Shown here piece after piece: positions 1 through 8,272 of a stretch of DNA of 64,000 bases (position 1 is its first letter; each line of letters begins with the position of its first letter). The stretch comes from Streptomyces plumbidurans (GTDB lineage Bacteria > Actinomycetota > Actinomycetes > Streptomycetales > Streptomycetaceae). Made by a program: the position numbers and the translations under genes. The notes beneath the pieces were generated by a model. That model was not told where the DNA came from, ran no database searches, and saw only the letters and a list, made by a program, of their open reading frames with translations. Where the stretch lies: contig NZ_JAFJSY010000014.1 in the NCBI RefSeq assembly GCF_019857225.1, positions 124,001 through 188,000 on the forward strand. The letters are read 5' to 3'.

Positions 1-1
1 C

Positions 2-1201
2 CTGATCGTGTTCACCCTCGGCTCGCTGCTGTGCTCCCTCGCCCCCAACCTCGACGCGCTGATCGCCTTCCGCATGATCCAGGCGGTCGGCGGCTCGATG
101 CTCAACCCGGTCGCGATGTCGATCATCACCAACACCTTCATGGACCCGCGCGAGCGCGCCCGGGCGATCGGCGTGTGGGGTGCGGTGGTCGGCATATCCA
201 TGGCCGCCGGTCCGCTGGTGGGCGGGCTGCTGGTGGACTCGGTCGGCTGGCGCTCGATCTTCTGGGTCAATCTGCCGGTGGGGCTGATCGCCCTGCTGTT
301 GACCCTGCGCTTCGTCCCCGAGTCCCGCGCCCCCAAGGCCCGCCGGCCCGACCCGGTCGGCCAGGTCCTCGTCATCGCCCTGTTCGGCTCACTGACGTAC
401 GCGATCATCGAGGCCCCGGACTCCGGCTTCGGCTCGATCCTGCCGTTCGCGGCGCTCGCGGCGCTCGCGCTGGCCGGGCTGCTGTTCTACGAGCCCCGAC
501 GCGACGAACCCCTCATCGACCTGCGCTTCTTCCGCTCGGTGCCGTTCAGCGGGGCGACGGTCATCGCGATCAGCGCGTTCGCCGCGCTCGGCGGGTTCCT
601 GTTCCTGTCGACGCTGTATCTGCAGAACGTACGGGGGCTGAGCGCGCTGCACGCCGGGCTGTGGATGCTGCCCATGGCGATGCCGATTCTCCTGTGCGCG
701 CCGCTGTCCGGGCGGCTGGTCGGCAGCCGGGGGCCGCGGCTCTCGCTGGTGATCGCGGGGATCGCGATGACCGTGAGCGCGGTGCTGTTCGCCGCCTTCG
801 ACGCGGAGACGTCCGACGTCACGCTGTTCCTCGGGTACGTGCTGTTCGGCATCGGGTTCGGGTTCGTGAACGCGCCGATCACCAACACGGCCGTGTCGGG
901 GATGCCGCGGGCGCAGGCGGGGGTCGCGGCGGCTGTCGCTTCTACGAGCCGGCAGTTGGGGCAGACGCTGGGGGTCGCCGTGGTGGGGTCTGTGTTGGCG
1001 TCCGGGGTGGGGGCGTCGTCGTATCGGAAGGCGTTCGTGTCGGCTTCCGTGCCGGGGTGGTGGGTGTTGGTTCTTTGCGGGGGGTTGGTGCTGGTGCTCG
1101 GGGCTGTGACTAGTGGGCGGTGGGCTCGGGGTACCGCCGAGCGGGCTGCTGAGCGGCTTGAGGCTGTTGAGGTGCGTGAGGCTGCGGGGATCAGCGCGTA
1201 G
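2..1201 (+). CDS. MFS drug-exporter-type transporter, DHA2 family (5' end outside window)
   Basis: The reading frame is open from the first bases, so the N-terminal helices and start codon lie upstream. The visible 399 residues carry the MFS pattern of about ten to eleven hydrophobic helices, including a GWRSIFWVNLPVG motif (DHA2 motif C region) and the loop after helix 6. DHA2 (EmrB/QacA-like) proteins are proton-coupled exporters in the cytoplasmic membrane; the substrate cannot be told from sequence. The last 240 bases are unusual: cytosine falls to about 20% on this strand (hand count 48 of 240) while G and T rise, just before a repeat at 1246-1272. Confidence 0.85.
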   Translation: MIVFTLGSLLCSLAPNLDALIAFRMIQAVGGSMLNPVAMSIITNTFMDPRERARAIGVWGAVVGISMAAGPLVGGLLVDSVGWRSIFWVNLPVGLIALLLTLRFVPESRAPKARRPDPVGQVLVIALFGSLTYAIIEAPDSGFGSILPFAALAALALAGLLFYEPRRDEPLIDLRFFRSVPFSGATVIAISAFAALGGFLFLSTLYLQNVRGLSALHAGLWMLPMAMPILLCAPLSGRLVGSRGPRLSLVIAGIAMTVSAVLFAAFDAETSDVTLFLGYVLFGIGFGFVNAPITNTAVSGMPRAQAGVAAAVASTSRQLGQTLGVAVVGSVLASGVGASSYRKAFVSASVPGWWVLVLCGGLVLVLGAVTSGRWARGTAERAAERLEAVEVREAAGISA

Positions 1202-1245
1202 GTCCCGGGGGCGGGGCGTGGTTCGGCGGGTGCTGGTCGGTGGGG

Positions 1246-1272
1246 GCTGGTCGCGCAGTTCCCCGCGCCCCT
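1246..1272 (+). repeat. Interspersed repeat, copy 1
   Basis: This copy contains the 20-mer GCGCAGTTCCCCGCGCCCCT. The same 20-mer occurs at about 14626-14645 and 32011-32030, always in the plus orientation and followed within about 10-15 bases by TGCAG. It lies between the convergent MFS and XRE genes. Function unknown. Confidence 0.8.
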
Positions 1273-1368
1273 AAAAGCTTGCAGTCACGTCCGCTGATCG
1301 GCTTGACCCCGCGCCCCCTGAAAGCCTGCAGTCACGTCCGCTGATTAGCTCCCCTACAAGCCTGCAGG
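1265..1368. repeat. Imperfect tandem repeat of about 46 bp at the 3' end of the XRE gene
   Basis: Two copies share AAAGCYTGCAGTCACGTCCG followed by CTGAT (about 1274-1297 and 1320-1344). A third partial copy, CTACAAGCCTGCAG at 1354-1367, includes the stop codon of the regulator. The 3' end of the gene therefore appears to have been the source of, or was built from, the repeat unit. Confidence 0.7.
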
Positions 1369-2262
1369 GCTCCTCTCCAGGGCCAGGCGCTGGAGTTTCT
1401 CCAGGCGTTCCCAGGACTGGTCGTCCGCCGGGGCGTAGGTGACGATGCGGGGGCCCAGTTCGGGGCCCAGCCAGAGGTCGGTGTGGTCGACCGTGATGCG
1501 GCCGACGTAGCGGTTGTCGAACAGCTTGCGCTTGGTGCGATGGGCGATGACCTCGTGGCGGTCCCACATCTCGCAGAAGTCGGGGGACTCGGCGCGCAGC
1601 CGCTTGAGGAGCATCTTCCAGGCGGGCTCGGCGAGATGACCCGCCATCGAGGCCCGGAAGCGGGCCGCCATCGTTCGCTGGGCCTCTTCCAGGTGCACGA
1701 TCGAGGAGCGCCACTCGTCGTTCGTGTACGACAGGACCAGGCAGTTGCGGTCCTCGGCCGGCACCGCGTCCAGGTCGCACAGCAGCAGTCCGTAGGTGCG
1801 GTTGTAGGCGAGGATGTCGTAGCGGCTGTTCTGCACGCAGGCGGGGACCGGTTCCAGTTGCTCCAGGACGGCCCGCACCCCGGGCGTGATGGACGGGCAG
1901 ATCGTGGCGGGGGTGGGATCCACCTGGCCCGCCAATTGGAAGAGGTGGGCGCGCTCGCTGGGGTCCAGGACGAGCGTGCGGGCCAGCGCGTCGAGGACCT
2001 GGACGGAGACCTGGATGTCACGGGCCTGCTCGAGCCACGTGTACCAGGTCACGCCTACGGCCGCGAGGTGTGCGACCTCCTCGCGGCGCAGCCCCGGTGT
2101 GCGGCGCCTGCTGCCGCGGGGCAGGCCGACCTGTTCGGGGGTGATGTGCTCACGGCGGTGCCGCAGGAAGGCGGCGAGCTCGTGCCGTCGTACCGAACCG
2201 GCGTCCTTCGTCGCAGGGGTGTTGGTGCCGCCTGCCGGCCGATCCTGCGCCATGGTCGTCAT
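1354..2262 (-). CDS. XRE-family transcriptional regulator with MmyB-like ligand-binding domain
   Basis: A 302-residue protein with an N-terminal helix-turn-helix (roughly residues 25-95, containing RRTPGLRREEVAHLAAVGVTWYTWLEQ) and a C-terminal MmyB-type domain with the usual LAYN and LVLSYTNDEWR-like segments. Family members are local regulators of adjacent transporters or oxidoreductases, probably small-molecule-responsive. It is transcribed divergently from the MFS gene at 2364, its likely target. The start could be this ATG or the ATG four codons later. The effector is unknown. Confidence 0.85.
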   Translation of the reverse strand: MTTMAQDRPAGGTNTPATKDAGSVRRHELAAFLRHRREHITPEQVGLPRGSRRRTPGLRREEVAHLAAVGVTWYTWLEQARDIQVSVQVLDALARTLVLDPSERAHLFQLAGQVDPTPATICPSITPGVRAVLEQLEPVPACVQNSRYDILAYNRTYGLLLCDLDAVPAEDRNCLVLSYTNDEWRSSIVHLEEAQRTMAARFRASMAGHLAEPAWKMLLKRLRAESPDFCEMWDRHEVIAHRTKRKLFDNRYVGRITVDHTDLWLGPELGPRIVTYAPADDQSWERLEKLQRLALERSPAGL

Positions 2263-2290
2263 GCCCCCAGCCTGCCGCCGCGCGGACCCT

Positions 2291-2336
2291 GTTTCCAGGT
2301 ACTCCTTCTACCAGGATAAGAAGACTCTGGTACCAG
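2291..2336. promoter_or_regulatory. Candidate operator between XRE regulator and MFS gene
   Basis: The 101-bp divergent intergenic region holds a perfect 10-bp palindrome CTGGTACCAG at 2327-2336 and further ACCAG/CCAGG half-sites near 2294-2315. This is a reasonable binding site for the divergent MmyB-type regulator. The assignment is inference from position and symmetry only. Confidence 0.45.
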
Positions 2337-2363
2337 TCTGCGGACAACCGCAGGCTCGACGAC

Positions 2364-3791
2364 GTGACCGAAACCATCGCTACACGCTCCGTCCGACCAC
2401 CGGCCGCGGCCCCCACGCTCGGCGGCCTCGGACTCTTCACCGTGCTGCTGGCAGCGGCACTTCCTCTCATCGACTTCTTCATCGTCAACGTCGCCCTCCC
2501 CACCATCGGCAAGGACCTGCACGCGAGCGAGGCCGTGCTCGAACTCGTCGTCGCCGGGTACGGGCTCGCGTACGCCGTGCTGCTCGTCCTCGGGGGACGG
2601 CTCGGCGACCTGTTCGGGCGGCGCCGCTTCTTTCTCGGCGGCATGGCCGCCTTCGGCCTGACCTCGCTGGCGTGCGGGCTCGCGCCCAGCGCCTGGACGC
2701 TGGTCGCCGCGCGGGTCGCGCAGGGCGCCGCCGCGGCCGCGATGCTGCCGCAGGTGCTGGCCACCATCCAGTCGGCCACCGCGGGACAGCGGCGGGCGAA
2801 GGCCATGGGGCTCTACGGCGCCACGGCCGGCCTGTCCATGGTGGCGGGCCAGATCCTCGGCGGGATCCTGGTGGCCGCCGACATCTGGGGCACCGGGTGG
2901 CGCTCGGTGTTCCTGGTGAACGTCCCCGTGGTCGTCCTGGGCCTGGTCCTGGCCGTCCGCGGGGTGCCCGAGACCCGCTCCCAGCACCCCGAGCCGGTGG
3001 ACGGACCCGGCACCGTCCTGCTCGCCGCGGCCCTGCTCGCGCTCCTCGCACCGCTCACCGAGGGCCGCTCGGCGGGCTGGCCACTGTGGACCTGGCTGTC
3101 ACTGGTGGCGTTCCCGTTCGTGGCGGCGGCGTTCTACGCGGTCGAGCGCCGGGCGGACCGGCAGGGCCGTACGCCGCTGGTGCCGCCGAGCCTGTTCGCG
3201 CTCACCTCGCTGCGCCGCGGTCTGGTGATGATCCTGCCGTTCTCCGTCGGCTTCAGCGGGTTCATGTTCGTGATCGCCGTCGCCCTGCAACGGGGCGCGG
3301 GGCTCGGGCCGGTACCGGCGGGGCTGGCGCTCGCGCCCATGGCCGTCGTCTTCTTCTTCGCCTCGCTCGCCGGTCCGCGACTGGTGGCCCGGTACGGCAC
3401 CCGCGTGGTGACCGCCGGCGCGCTGATCCAGGGGCTCGGCGTCGGGCTGCTGGCCCTGGCCGCCTGGCGTTCCTGGCCGGACCTCGGTTTCGTCGAACTG
3501 CTGCCCGGGGCGGCGCTCGCCGGTGGGGGCCAGGCGCTCCAACTGCCCATCGTCTACCGGGTCGTGCTCTCCGAGGTGCCGCCCGCTCGGGCCGGTGTCG
3601 GCAGCGGCGTGATGATGACCACCCAGCAGTCGGCCCTGGCGCTCGGCGTGGCCGCCCTGGGCACCCTCTTCCTCTCCCTGGTTCCGGGCGACGGAATGCG
3701 CGACGCCCTGGTCACGACCCTTCTGGTGCAACTGGGGTGCGTGGTCCTGACCGGGCTGCTGAGTCTGCGTCTGCCGCGGACGATCGGCTGA
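2364..3791 (+). CDS. MFS exporter, DHA2-like
   Basis: A 475-residue protein starting at GTG with many hydrophobic helices across its whole length. MFS motif A is visible in GGRLGDLFGRRRFFLGG after helix 2, and a TGWRSVFLVNVPV segment resembles DHA2 motif C. Predicted role is proton-driven efflux at the cytoplasmic membrane. It is divergent from the XRE regulator at 1354-2262, a common efflux-plus-regulator layout, so expression probably depends on the palindrome between them. Substrate not predictable. Confidence 0.85.
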   Translation: MTETIATRSVRPPAAAPTLGGLGLFTVLLAAALPLIDFFIVNVALPTIGKDLHASEAVLELVVAGYGLAYAVLLVLGGRLGDLFGRRRFFLGGMAAFGLTSLACGLAPSAWTLVAARVAQGAAAAAMLPQVLATIQSATAGQRRAKAMGLYGATAGLSMVAGQILGGILVAADIWGTGWRSVFLVNVPVVVLGLVLAVRGVPETRSQHPEPVDGPGTVLLAAALLALLAPLTEGRSAGWPLWTWLSLVAFPFVAAAFYAVERRADRQGRTPLVPPSLFALTSLRRGLVMILPFSVGFSGFMFVIAVALQRGAGLGPVPAGLALAPMAVVFFFASLAGPRLVARYGTRVVTAGALIQGLGVGLLALAAWRSWPDLGFVELLPGAALAGGGQALQLPIVYRVVLSEVPPARAGVGSGVMMTTQQSALALGVAALGTLFLSLVPGDGMRDALVTTLLVQLGCVVLTGLLSLRLPRTIG

Positions 3792-3960
3792 GGGGGCGGT
3801 TTGCCGGGCTTCGTACGAACCGGCCGACATCGCGGCCCGCGAAGCGCCACGGAATCACCCCCCTTTCCCCACATGACGCAGAACTCCCACCGAACTCACG
3901 CCCCAGGAGCCCCTGTTGATGTTGGTCTTGCTGCACACTCCTAGCCGGAGGCGAGACATC

Positions 3961-4170
3961 ATGCTGCAGACAGGTACGAGCAAGGTGAGCCGCTGGGACG
4001 AAGACGGGCGGGAACACACCGTCCGGGTGCTGCGCAAAGGGCCGCAGCGCACGATCAGATGTGACACCTGCGGCTGGCGCAAGGGCGCGCAGTTCCTGCC
4101 CTGGCTGAAGGCGGAGGAGCATCTGGCCGAGGCGCACCAGGCGACGGTGGACCCGTCGGCGGAGGAGTAG
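3961..4170 (+). CDS. Small C2H2-like zinc-binding protein of unknown function
   Basis: A 69-residue protein with Cys34-x2-Cys37 and His54-x4-His59, a spacing that could bind one zinc ion. The ATG is preceded by GGAGGCGAG, which supports this start. The frame is open upstream to an alternative TTG/ATG at 3916-3919, also behind an AGGAG, so a 15-residue extension is possible. I recall similar short proteins in Streptomyces but not a function. It stands alone, with about 100 bases on either side free of genes. Confidence 0.65.
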   Translation: MLQTGTSKVSRWDEDGREHTVRVLRKGPQRTIRCDTCGWRKGAQFLPWLKAEEHLAEAHQATVDPSAEE

Positions 4171-4274
4171 GCGCTCCCGCTTCCGTCCTACTCCCGCTCC
4201 CGATGACTTTTCGTCGCGGCGGCAGTCGTAGACCGGGTAAGCCGTTACGACGACCACGCCACGGAAGGCCGGCC

Positions 4275-5438
4275 ATGAGCACTCTGCGCGAGACCCTGCA
4301 GCGCCACGTCGACGAAGGCGCCGTGCCCGGGGCCGTTGCCCTGGTGGCCCGCGGCGACGACGTCGAGGTGGTGACCGTCGGTTCGGTGGACACCGACGGC
4401 ACCGCCCCGATGGCCCGGGACTCGATCTTCCGGATCGCCTCGATCACCAAGCCGATCACCGCCGCGGCGGTGCTGATGCTGATCGAGGACGGTGTGCTCG
4501 CGCTGGACTCGCCGGTCGAGGAGTGGCTGCCGGAGCTGGCGAAGCCGGTGGTGGCGCGCACGCCGTCGAGCCCCGTGGAGGACGTGGTCCCGGCGGCCCG
4601 TCCGATCACGGTCGAGGACCTGCTGAGCTCCCGCACCGGCTGGGGCTTCCCCGCCGATTTCACGCTCCCCGCGGTGCAGTCGCTGTTCACGGTGCAGAAG
4701 GACGGCCGCGCGCTCAGGTCCTGGCCCGAGGCGGGGGCCTGGCTGGCCCTGCTCGCCCAGGTGCCGATGCTGTACCAGCCGGGCGAGGCCTGGCTCTACG
4801 GCACCTCGTCCGACCTCCAGGGCATCCTGATCGCCCGCGCCTGTGGCCGTGGCCTGCCCGAATTCCTCGCGGAGCGGATCTTCGAACCGCTGGGCATGAC
4901 GGACACGGCGTTCGCGGTGCCGCCGTCGAAACGGCACCGCTTCACCTCGGCGTACTCGACGAACCCGGACGGCAGTCTTGACCTCTTCGATGCCCCGGAC
5001 GGCGAGTTCAGCAGTGTCCCCGACTTCCACTCGGGCGGCGGTGGCCTGGTCTCCACGGCCGACGACTGGCTGGCCTTCGCGCGCCTGCTCGTCAACTCCG
5101 GCACCAGCCCGGACGGCCACCGGCTGCTCTCCCCCACCTCGGTGAGCCGTATGACCACCAACCACCTCACGGCCCAGCAGCGCGACCGCGTCCCGCTCTT
5201 CCTGGAGGGCCAGGGCTGGGGCTACGGCGGCCAGGTCGACGTCACCCCGACCGACCCCTGGAACGTCCCCGGCCGCTACGGCTGGGTCGGCGGCACCGGC
5301 ACCACGGCCCACATCGTCCCGCCGACAGCAACCATCTCCATCCTCCTCACCCAGGCAGCCATGCAGAACCCGACACCTACGCCTCTGATGCGAGACTTCT
5401 GGCGGCACGTGGCGAACGCCGGGAACAACACCCCCTAG
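4275..5438 (+). CDS. Serine hydrolase, beta-lactamase/penicillin-binding (class C-like) family
   Basis: A 387-residue protein with the SxxK motif SITK at 56-59 (nucleophile Ser56, base Lys59) and a YxS/N-like Tyr175-Gly-Thr. The C-terminal part has a glycine-rich GGTGTTAH segment in the position of the third motif. No signal peptide is visible, which suggests a cytoplasmic esterase or peptidase rather than a secreted beta-lactamase. The ATG follows GGAAGG. It overlaps the convergent TetR gene by 4 bp. Confidence 0.8.
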   Translation: MSTLRETLQRHVDEGAVPGAVALVARGDDVEVVTVGSVDTDGTAPMARDSIFRIASITKPITAAAVLMLIEDGVLALDSPVEEWLPELAKPVVARTPSSPVEDVVPAARPITVEDLLSSRTGWGFPADFTLPAVQSLFTVQKDGRALRSWPEAGAWLALLAQVPMLYQPGEAWLYGTSSDLQGILIARACGRGLPEFLAERIFEPLGMTDTAFAVPPSKRHRFTSAYSTNPDGSLDLFDAPDGEFSSVPDFHSGGGGLVSTADDWLAFARLLVNSGTSPDGHRLLSPTSVSRMTTNHLTAQQRDRVPLFLEGQGWGYGGQVDVTPTDPWNVPGRYGWVGGTGTTAHIVPPTATISILLTQAAMQNPTPTPLMRDFWRHVANAGNNTP

Positions 5439-6025
5439 GCCCGCAACCCCTTCACCAGCAGATCCATGACCGCCTCGAACTCCCCCTCCGCGCCCGGCAG
5501 TTCCCACTCCTTGACGTGACCCGGGTCGTGGAAGCTGCCGGTGGCACGGAAGAGGGCTCGGGCGGTGGCTTCCGGGTCGTCGGCGGCGAAGGCGCCGGAT
5601 GCGACGCCGGCGCGCACGATGTCGGTCAGCTGGCCGGTCAGGTCGCATATGTGGGCGCCGACCACCTCGCCCGCCTCGCTCGCCAGTACCGAGTACGTGG
5701 CGAACAGTTCGGGATCGAGGCCCGCCTTGCGGCGCTTGGCGGCGAAGAGGGTCGCGAACCACTCGCGCACCCGGGCCTCCGGGTCCAGCCCGGTGTCCGC
5801 GGCGACGGCCGCCAGCACCTCCGTCGTCCGGTCCAGCCACCGTTTGGTCACCGCCTCGCGCAGCGCCGCCTTCGTACGGAAGTGGCGGTAGACGCTGCCG
5901 TGGCTGACGCCGAGCGCACGGGCCACGTCGACCACGGTGGCCTTCGCGGGGCCGTGGCGGCGCAGCACTTCCTCGGTGGCGGCGAGGATGCGCTCGGCGG
6001 TCAGGGTTTCGCTGGTCGCAGGCAT
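5435..6025 (-). CDS. TetR-family transcriptional repressor
   Basis: A 196-residue protein with the N-terminal TetR helix-turn-helix (LTAERILAATEEVLRRHG, then DVARALGVSHGSVYRHFRTK). The C-terminal half is a typical variable ligand domain. It lies 25 bp downstream of the aldo/keto reductase on the same strand, so the two are probably one operon. A large palindrome upstream of the reductase is a natural candidate for autoregulation. The start was chosen at the ATG before PATSETLTAERI; a longer frame exists but adds non-conserved residues. Confidence 0.85.
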   Translation of the reverse strand: MPATSETLTAERILAATEEVLRRHGPAKATVVDVARALGVSHGSVYRHFRTKAALREAVTKRWLDRTTEVLAAVAADTGLDPEARVREWFATLFAAKRRKAGLDPELFATYSVLASEAGEVVGAHICDLTGQLTDIVRAGVASGAFAADDPEATARALFRATGSFHDPGHVKEWELPGAEGEFEAVMDLLVKGLRA

Positions 6026-6050
6026 GGCTAGACGGTACCCGGCGCCGGAT

Positions 6051-7061
6051 TCAGCGTTCGCTGTCGAGCATGGCCATCTGCGCGGGCGCGTACCGGTCAC
6101 CGGCCGCAGCGTCCGCCGGTACGGCGGCCTCGATGGCGGCGAGGTCGGCCGCGTCCAGGGTCACGTCCAGCGCACCGAGCGCCTCACCGAGCCGCTCGCG
6201 CGTGCGGGCGCCGACCAGCGGCACGATGTCCTCGCCCCGGGAGAGCACCCAGGCGATGGCGATCTGGGCGACGGAGACGCCCTTCTGCTCGGCGATCTTG
6301 CGCAGGGACTCGACCAGCGTGAGGTTGTGCTGGAGGTTCTCCCCCTGGAAGCGGGGCGAGTGGGCCCGGAAGTCGTTCGGCGCGTACTGCCGCTCGGCCG
6401 TGGCATGCCCCGAGATCAGTCCGCGGGAGAGCACACCGTAGGCGGTGACGGCGATGCCCAATTCGCGCAGGGTGGGCAGGATCTCCCGCTCGGGGCCCCG
6501 GGAGATGAGCGCGTACTCGATCTGGAGGTCGGCGATCGGGGCGGTGGCGGCGGCCCGGCGGATGGTGTCCGCACCGACCTCGCTGAGTCCGATGTGGCGG
6601 ACGTATCCCTGCTCGACAAGTTCCGAGATCGCGCCGACGGTCTCCTCGATCGGCACGTTCGGGTCGAGCCGGGCGGGCCGGTAGACGTCGATATGGTCGA
6701 CGCCGAGGCGCTGTAGGGAGTACGCGGCCCAGGTCTTCACGGCGGCCGGGCGGGCGTCGTAGCCGAGCCAGGAGCCGTCAGGGGCGCGGTGGGCGCCGAA
6801 CTTCACGCTGATCAGCGCGTTCTCCCGCAGGGCGGCCGGGGCGGTGCGCAGGGCCTCGCTGATCAGCAGTTCGTTGTGGCCCATGCCGTAGAAGTCGCCG
6901 GTGTCGAGCAGCGTCACCCCGGCCTCCAGCGCGGCGTGGATGGTGGCGATGGACTCGGTCCGGTCCGCCTCGCCGTACATACCGGACATGCCCATGCAGC
7001 CGAGGCCGAGGGCGGAGACCTGAGGGCCGGTGGTTCCGAGGTTTCGCGTCTGAATCGTCAT
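6051..7061 (-). CDS. Aldo/keto reductase
   Basis: A 336-residue AKR starting MTIQTRNLGTTGPQVSALG. It has the (beta/alpha)8 AKR landmarks: catalytic Asp-Tyr in LLDTGDFYGMGHNE, Lys in ISVKFG, and the NADPH-binding C-terminal SRGEDIVPLVGARTRERL. The class reduces aldehydes or ketones with NADPH in the cytoplasm. First gene of a probable operon with the TetR gene at 5435-6025. The true substrate is unknown. Confidence 0.88.
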   Translation of the reverse strand: MTIQTRNLGTTGPQVSALGLGCMGMSGMYGEADRTESIATIHAALEAGVTLLDTGDFYGMGHNELLISEALRTAPAALRENALISVKFGAHRAPDGSWLGYDARPAAVKTWAAYSLQRLGVDHIDVYRPARLDPNVPIEETVGAISELVEQGYVRHIGLSEVGADTIRRAAATAPIADLQIEYALISRGPEREILPTLRELGIAVTAYGVLSRGLISGHATAERQYAPNDFRAHSPRFQGENLQHNLTLVESLRKIAEQKGVSVAQIAIAWVLSRGEDIVPLVGARTRERLGEALGALDVTLDAADLAAIEAAVPADAAAGDRYAPAQMAMLDSER

Positions 7062-7076
7062 GACACCCACCCTTGC

Positions 7077-7114
7077 ATGACGGCTGACAGATTTCAATAT
7101 CTGTCAGCTGTCAT
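7077..7114. promoter_or_regulatory. Large palindromic operator upstream of AKR-TetR operon
   Basis: Two 16-bp arms (7077-7092 ATGACGGCTGACAGAT and 7099-7114 ATCTGTCAGCTGTCAT) are inverted copies with one mismatch, separated by 6 bp. Within each arm the TGAC element repeats, giving a double half-site. It lies 16-53 bp upstream of the reductase start. Size and symmetry fit a TetR-type operator; the local TetR is the obvious candidate, by inference. Confidence 0.7.
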
Positions 7115-7133
7115 TCCATACCCGCAACCCCAA

Positions 7134-7170
7134 ACTGGTCCAGACCTATTGACGAAAGGTCTGGACCGCT
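7134..7170 (+). promoter_or_regulatory. Chitinase promoter with two DasR-like (dre) elements
   Basis: ACTGGTCCAGACCT (7134-7147) and AGGTCTGGACC (7157-7167) flank a TTGACG -35 box at 7149-7154. DasR binds sites close to ACTGGTCTAGACCAGT, and paired 12-bp repeats flanking the -35 region are a known feature of Streptomyces chitinase promoters. This predicts N-acetylglucosamine-dependent control. A weak -10 (CACTGT) lies at 7172-7177. Confidence 0.7.
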
Positions 7171-7221
7171 GCACTGTCATGCCTACGACACCTCACCGCA
7201 CCCCCCACCGGGAGGCCTCGC

Positions 7222-8268
7222 ATGATCCGCCGCGCCCTGAGCCTGCTCACCGCAGCCGTCGCCACCGCCTGTCTCACCCAGCTGCCCGCCGCTCCCACCG
7301 CCTCGGCCGCCGACACCTGCGCGGTGAAGTCCAAGCCGGCCGGCAAGGTCCTGCAGGGCTACTGGGAGAACTGGGACGGCTCCGCGAACGGCGTCCATCC
7401 GCCCTTCGGCTGGACCCCGATCACCGACTCCCGTATCGCCGCGCACGGCTACAACGTGATCAACGCCGCCTTCCCCGTGATCCGTTCCGACGGAACGGCC
7501 CTGTGGGAGGACGGCATGGACTCCGGCGTGAAGGTGGCGACGCCCGCGGAGATGTGCGCGGCCAAGGACGCCGGGCAGACGATCCTGATGTCGATCGGCG
7601 GCGCGACCGCCGGCATCGATCTCAACTCCACCGCCGTGGCGGACAAGTTCGTCTCGACGATCGTCCCGATCCTGAAGAAGTACAACTTCGACGGCATCGA
7701 CATCGACATCGAGACGGGCCTGACCGGCAGCGGCAGCATCGGCCAACTCTCCACGTCCCAGGCCAATCTGATCCGCATCATCGACGGCATCCTGGCCCAG
7801 ATGCCGTCCAACTTCGGCCTGACCATGGCCCCGGAGACGGCCTACGTCACCGGCGGCAGCGTCACCTACGGCTCGATCTGGGGCGCCTACCTGCCGATCA
7901 TCAAGAAGTACGCCGACAACGGCCGCCTGTGGTGGCTGAACATGCAGTACTACAACGGCAGCATGTACGGCTGCTCCGGCGACTCCTACTCGGCCGGCAC
8001 CGTCGAGGGCTTCACCGCCCAGACCGACTGTCTCGACAAGGGCCTCGTAGTGCAGAGCACCACGGTCAAGGTGCCCTACGACAAGCAGGTCCCGGGCCTG
8101 CCCGCGCAGTCCGGAGCGGGCGGCGGCTACATGTCCCCGTCCCTGGTCTCCGATGCGTGGAAGCACTACGGCAGCTCGCTCAAGGGCCTGATGACCTGGT
8201 CGATCAACTGGGACGGGTCGAAGAACTGGACCTTCGGCGACAACGTGAAGTCGTTGCAGGGCCGTTGA
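7222..8268 (+). CDS. Secreted GH18 chitinase
   Basis: A 348-residue protein with a signal peptide (residues 1 to about 30, ending ASAA) and a single GH18 catalytic domain. The catalytic DxxDxDxE motif is present as DGIDIDIE at 157-164, with Glu164 the acid/base, and the SIGG strand is at 124-127. There is no carbohydrate-binding module, so this is a minimal catalytic enzyme hydrolysing chitin outside the cell. Paired DasR-like sites precede it. It resembles the Streptomyces ChiC/ChiD-type single-domain enzymes, though I cannot name the subtype. Confidence 0.92.
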   Translation: MIRRALSLLTAAVATACLTQLPAAPTASAADTCAVKSKPAGKVLQGYWENWDGSANGVHPPFGWTPITDSRIAAHGYNVINAAFPVIRSDGTALWEDGMDSGVKVATPAEMCAAKDAGQTILMSIGGATAGIDLNSTAVADKFVSTIVPILKKYNFDGIDIDIETGLTGSGSIGQLSTSQANLIRIIDGILAQMPSNFGLTMAPETAYVTGGSVTYGSIWGAYLPIIKKYADNGRLWWLNMQYYNGSMYGCSGDSYSAGTVEGFTAQTDCLDKGLVVQSTTVKVPYDKQVPGLPAQSGAGGGYMSPSLVSDAWKHYGSSLKGLMTWSINWDGSKNWTFGDNVKSLQGR

Positions 8269-8272
8269 GCCG

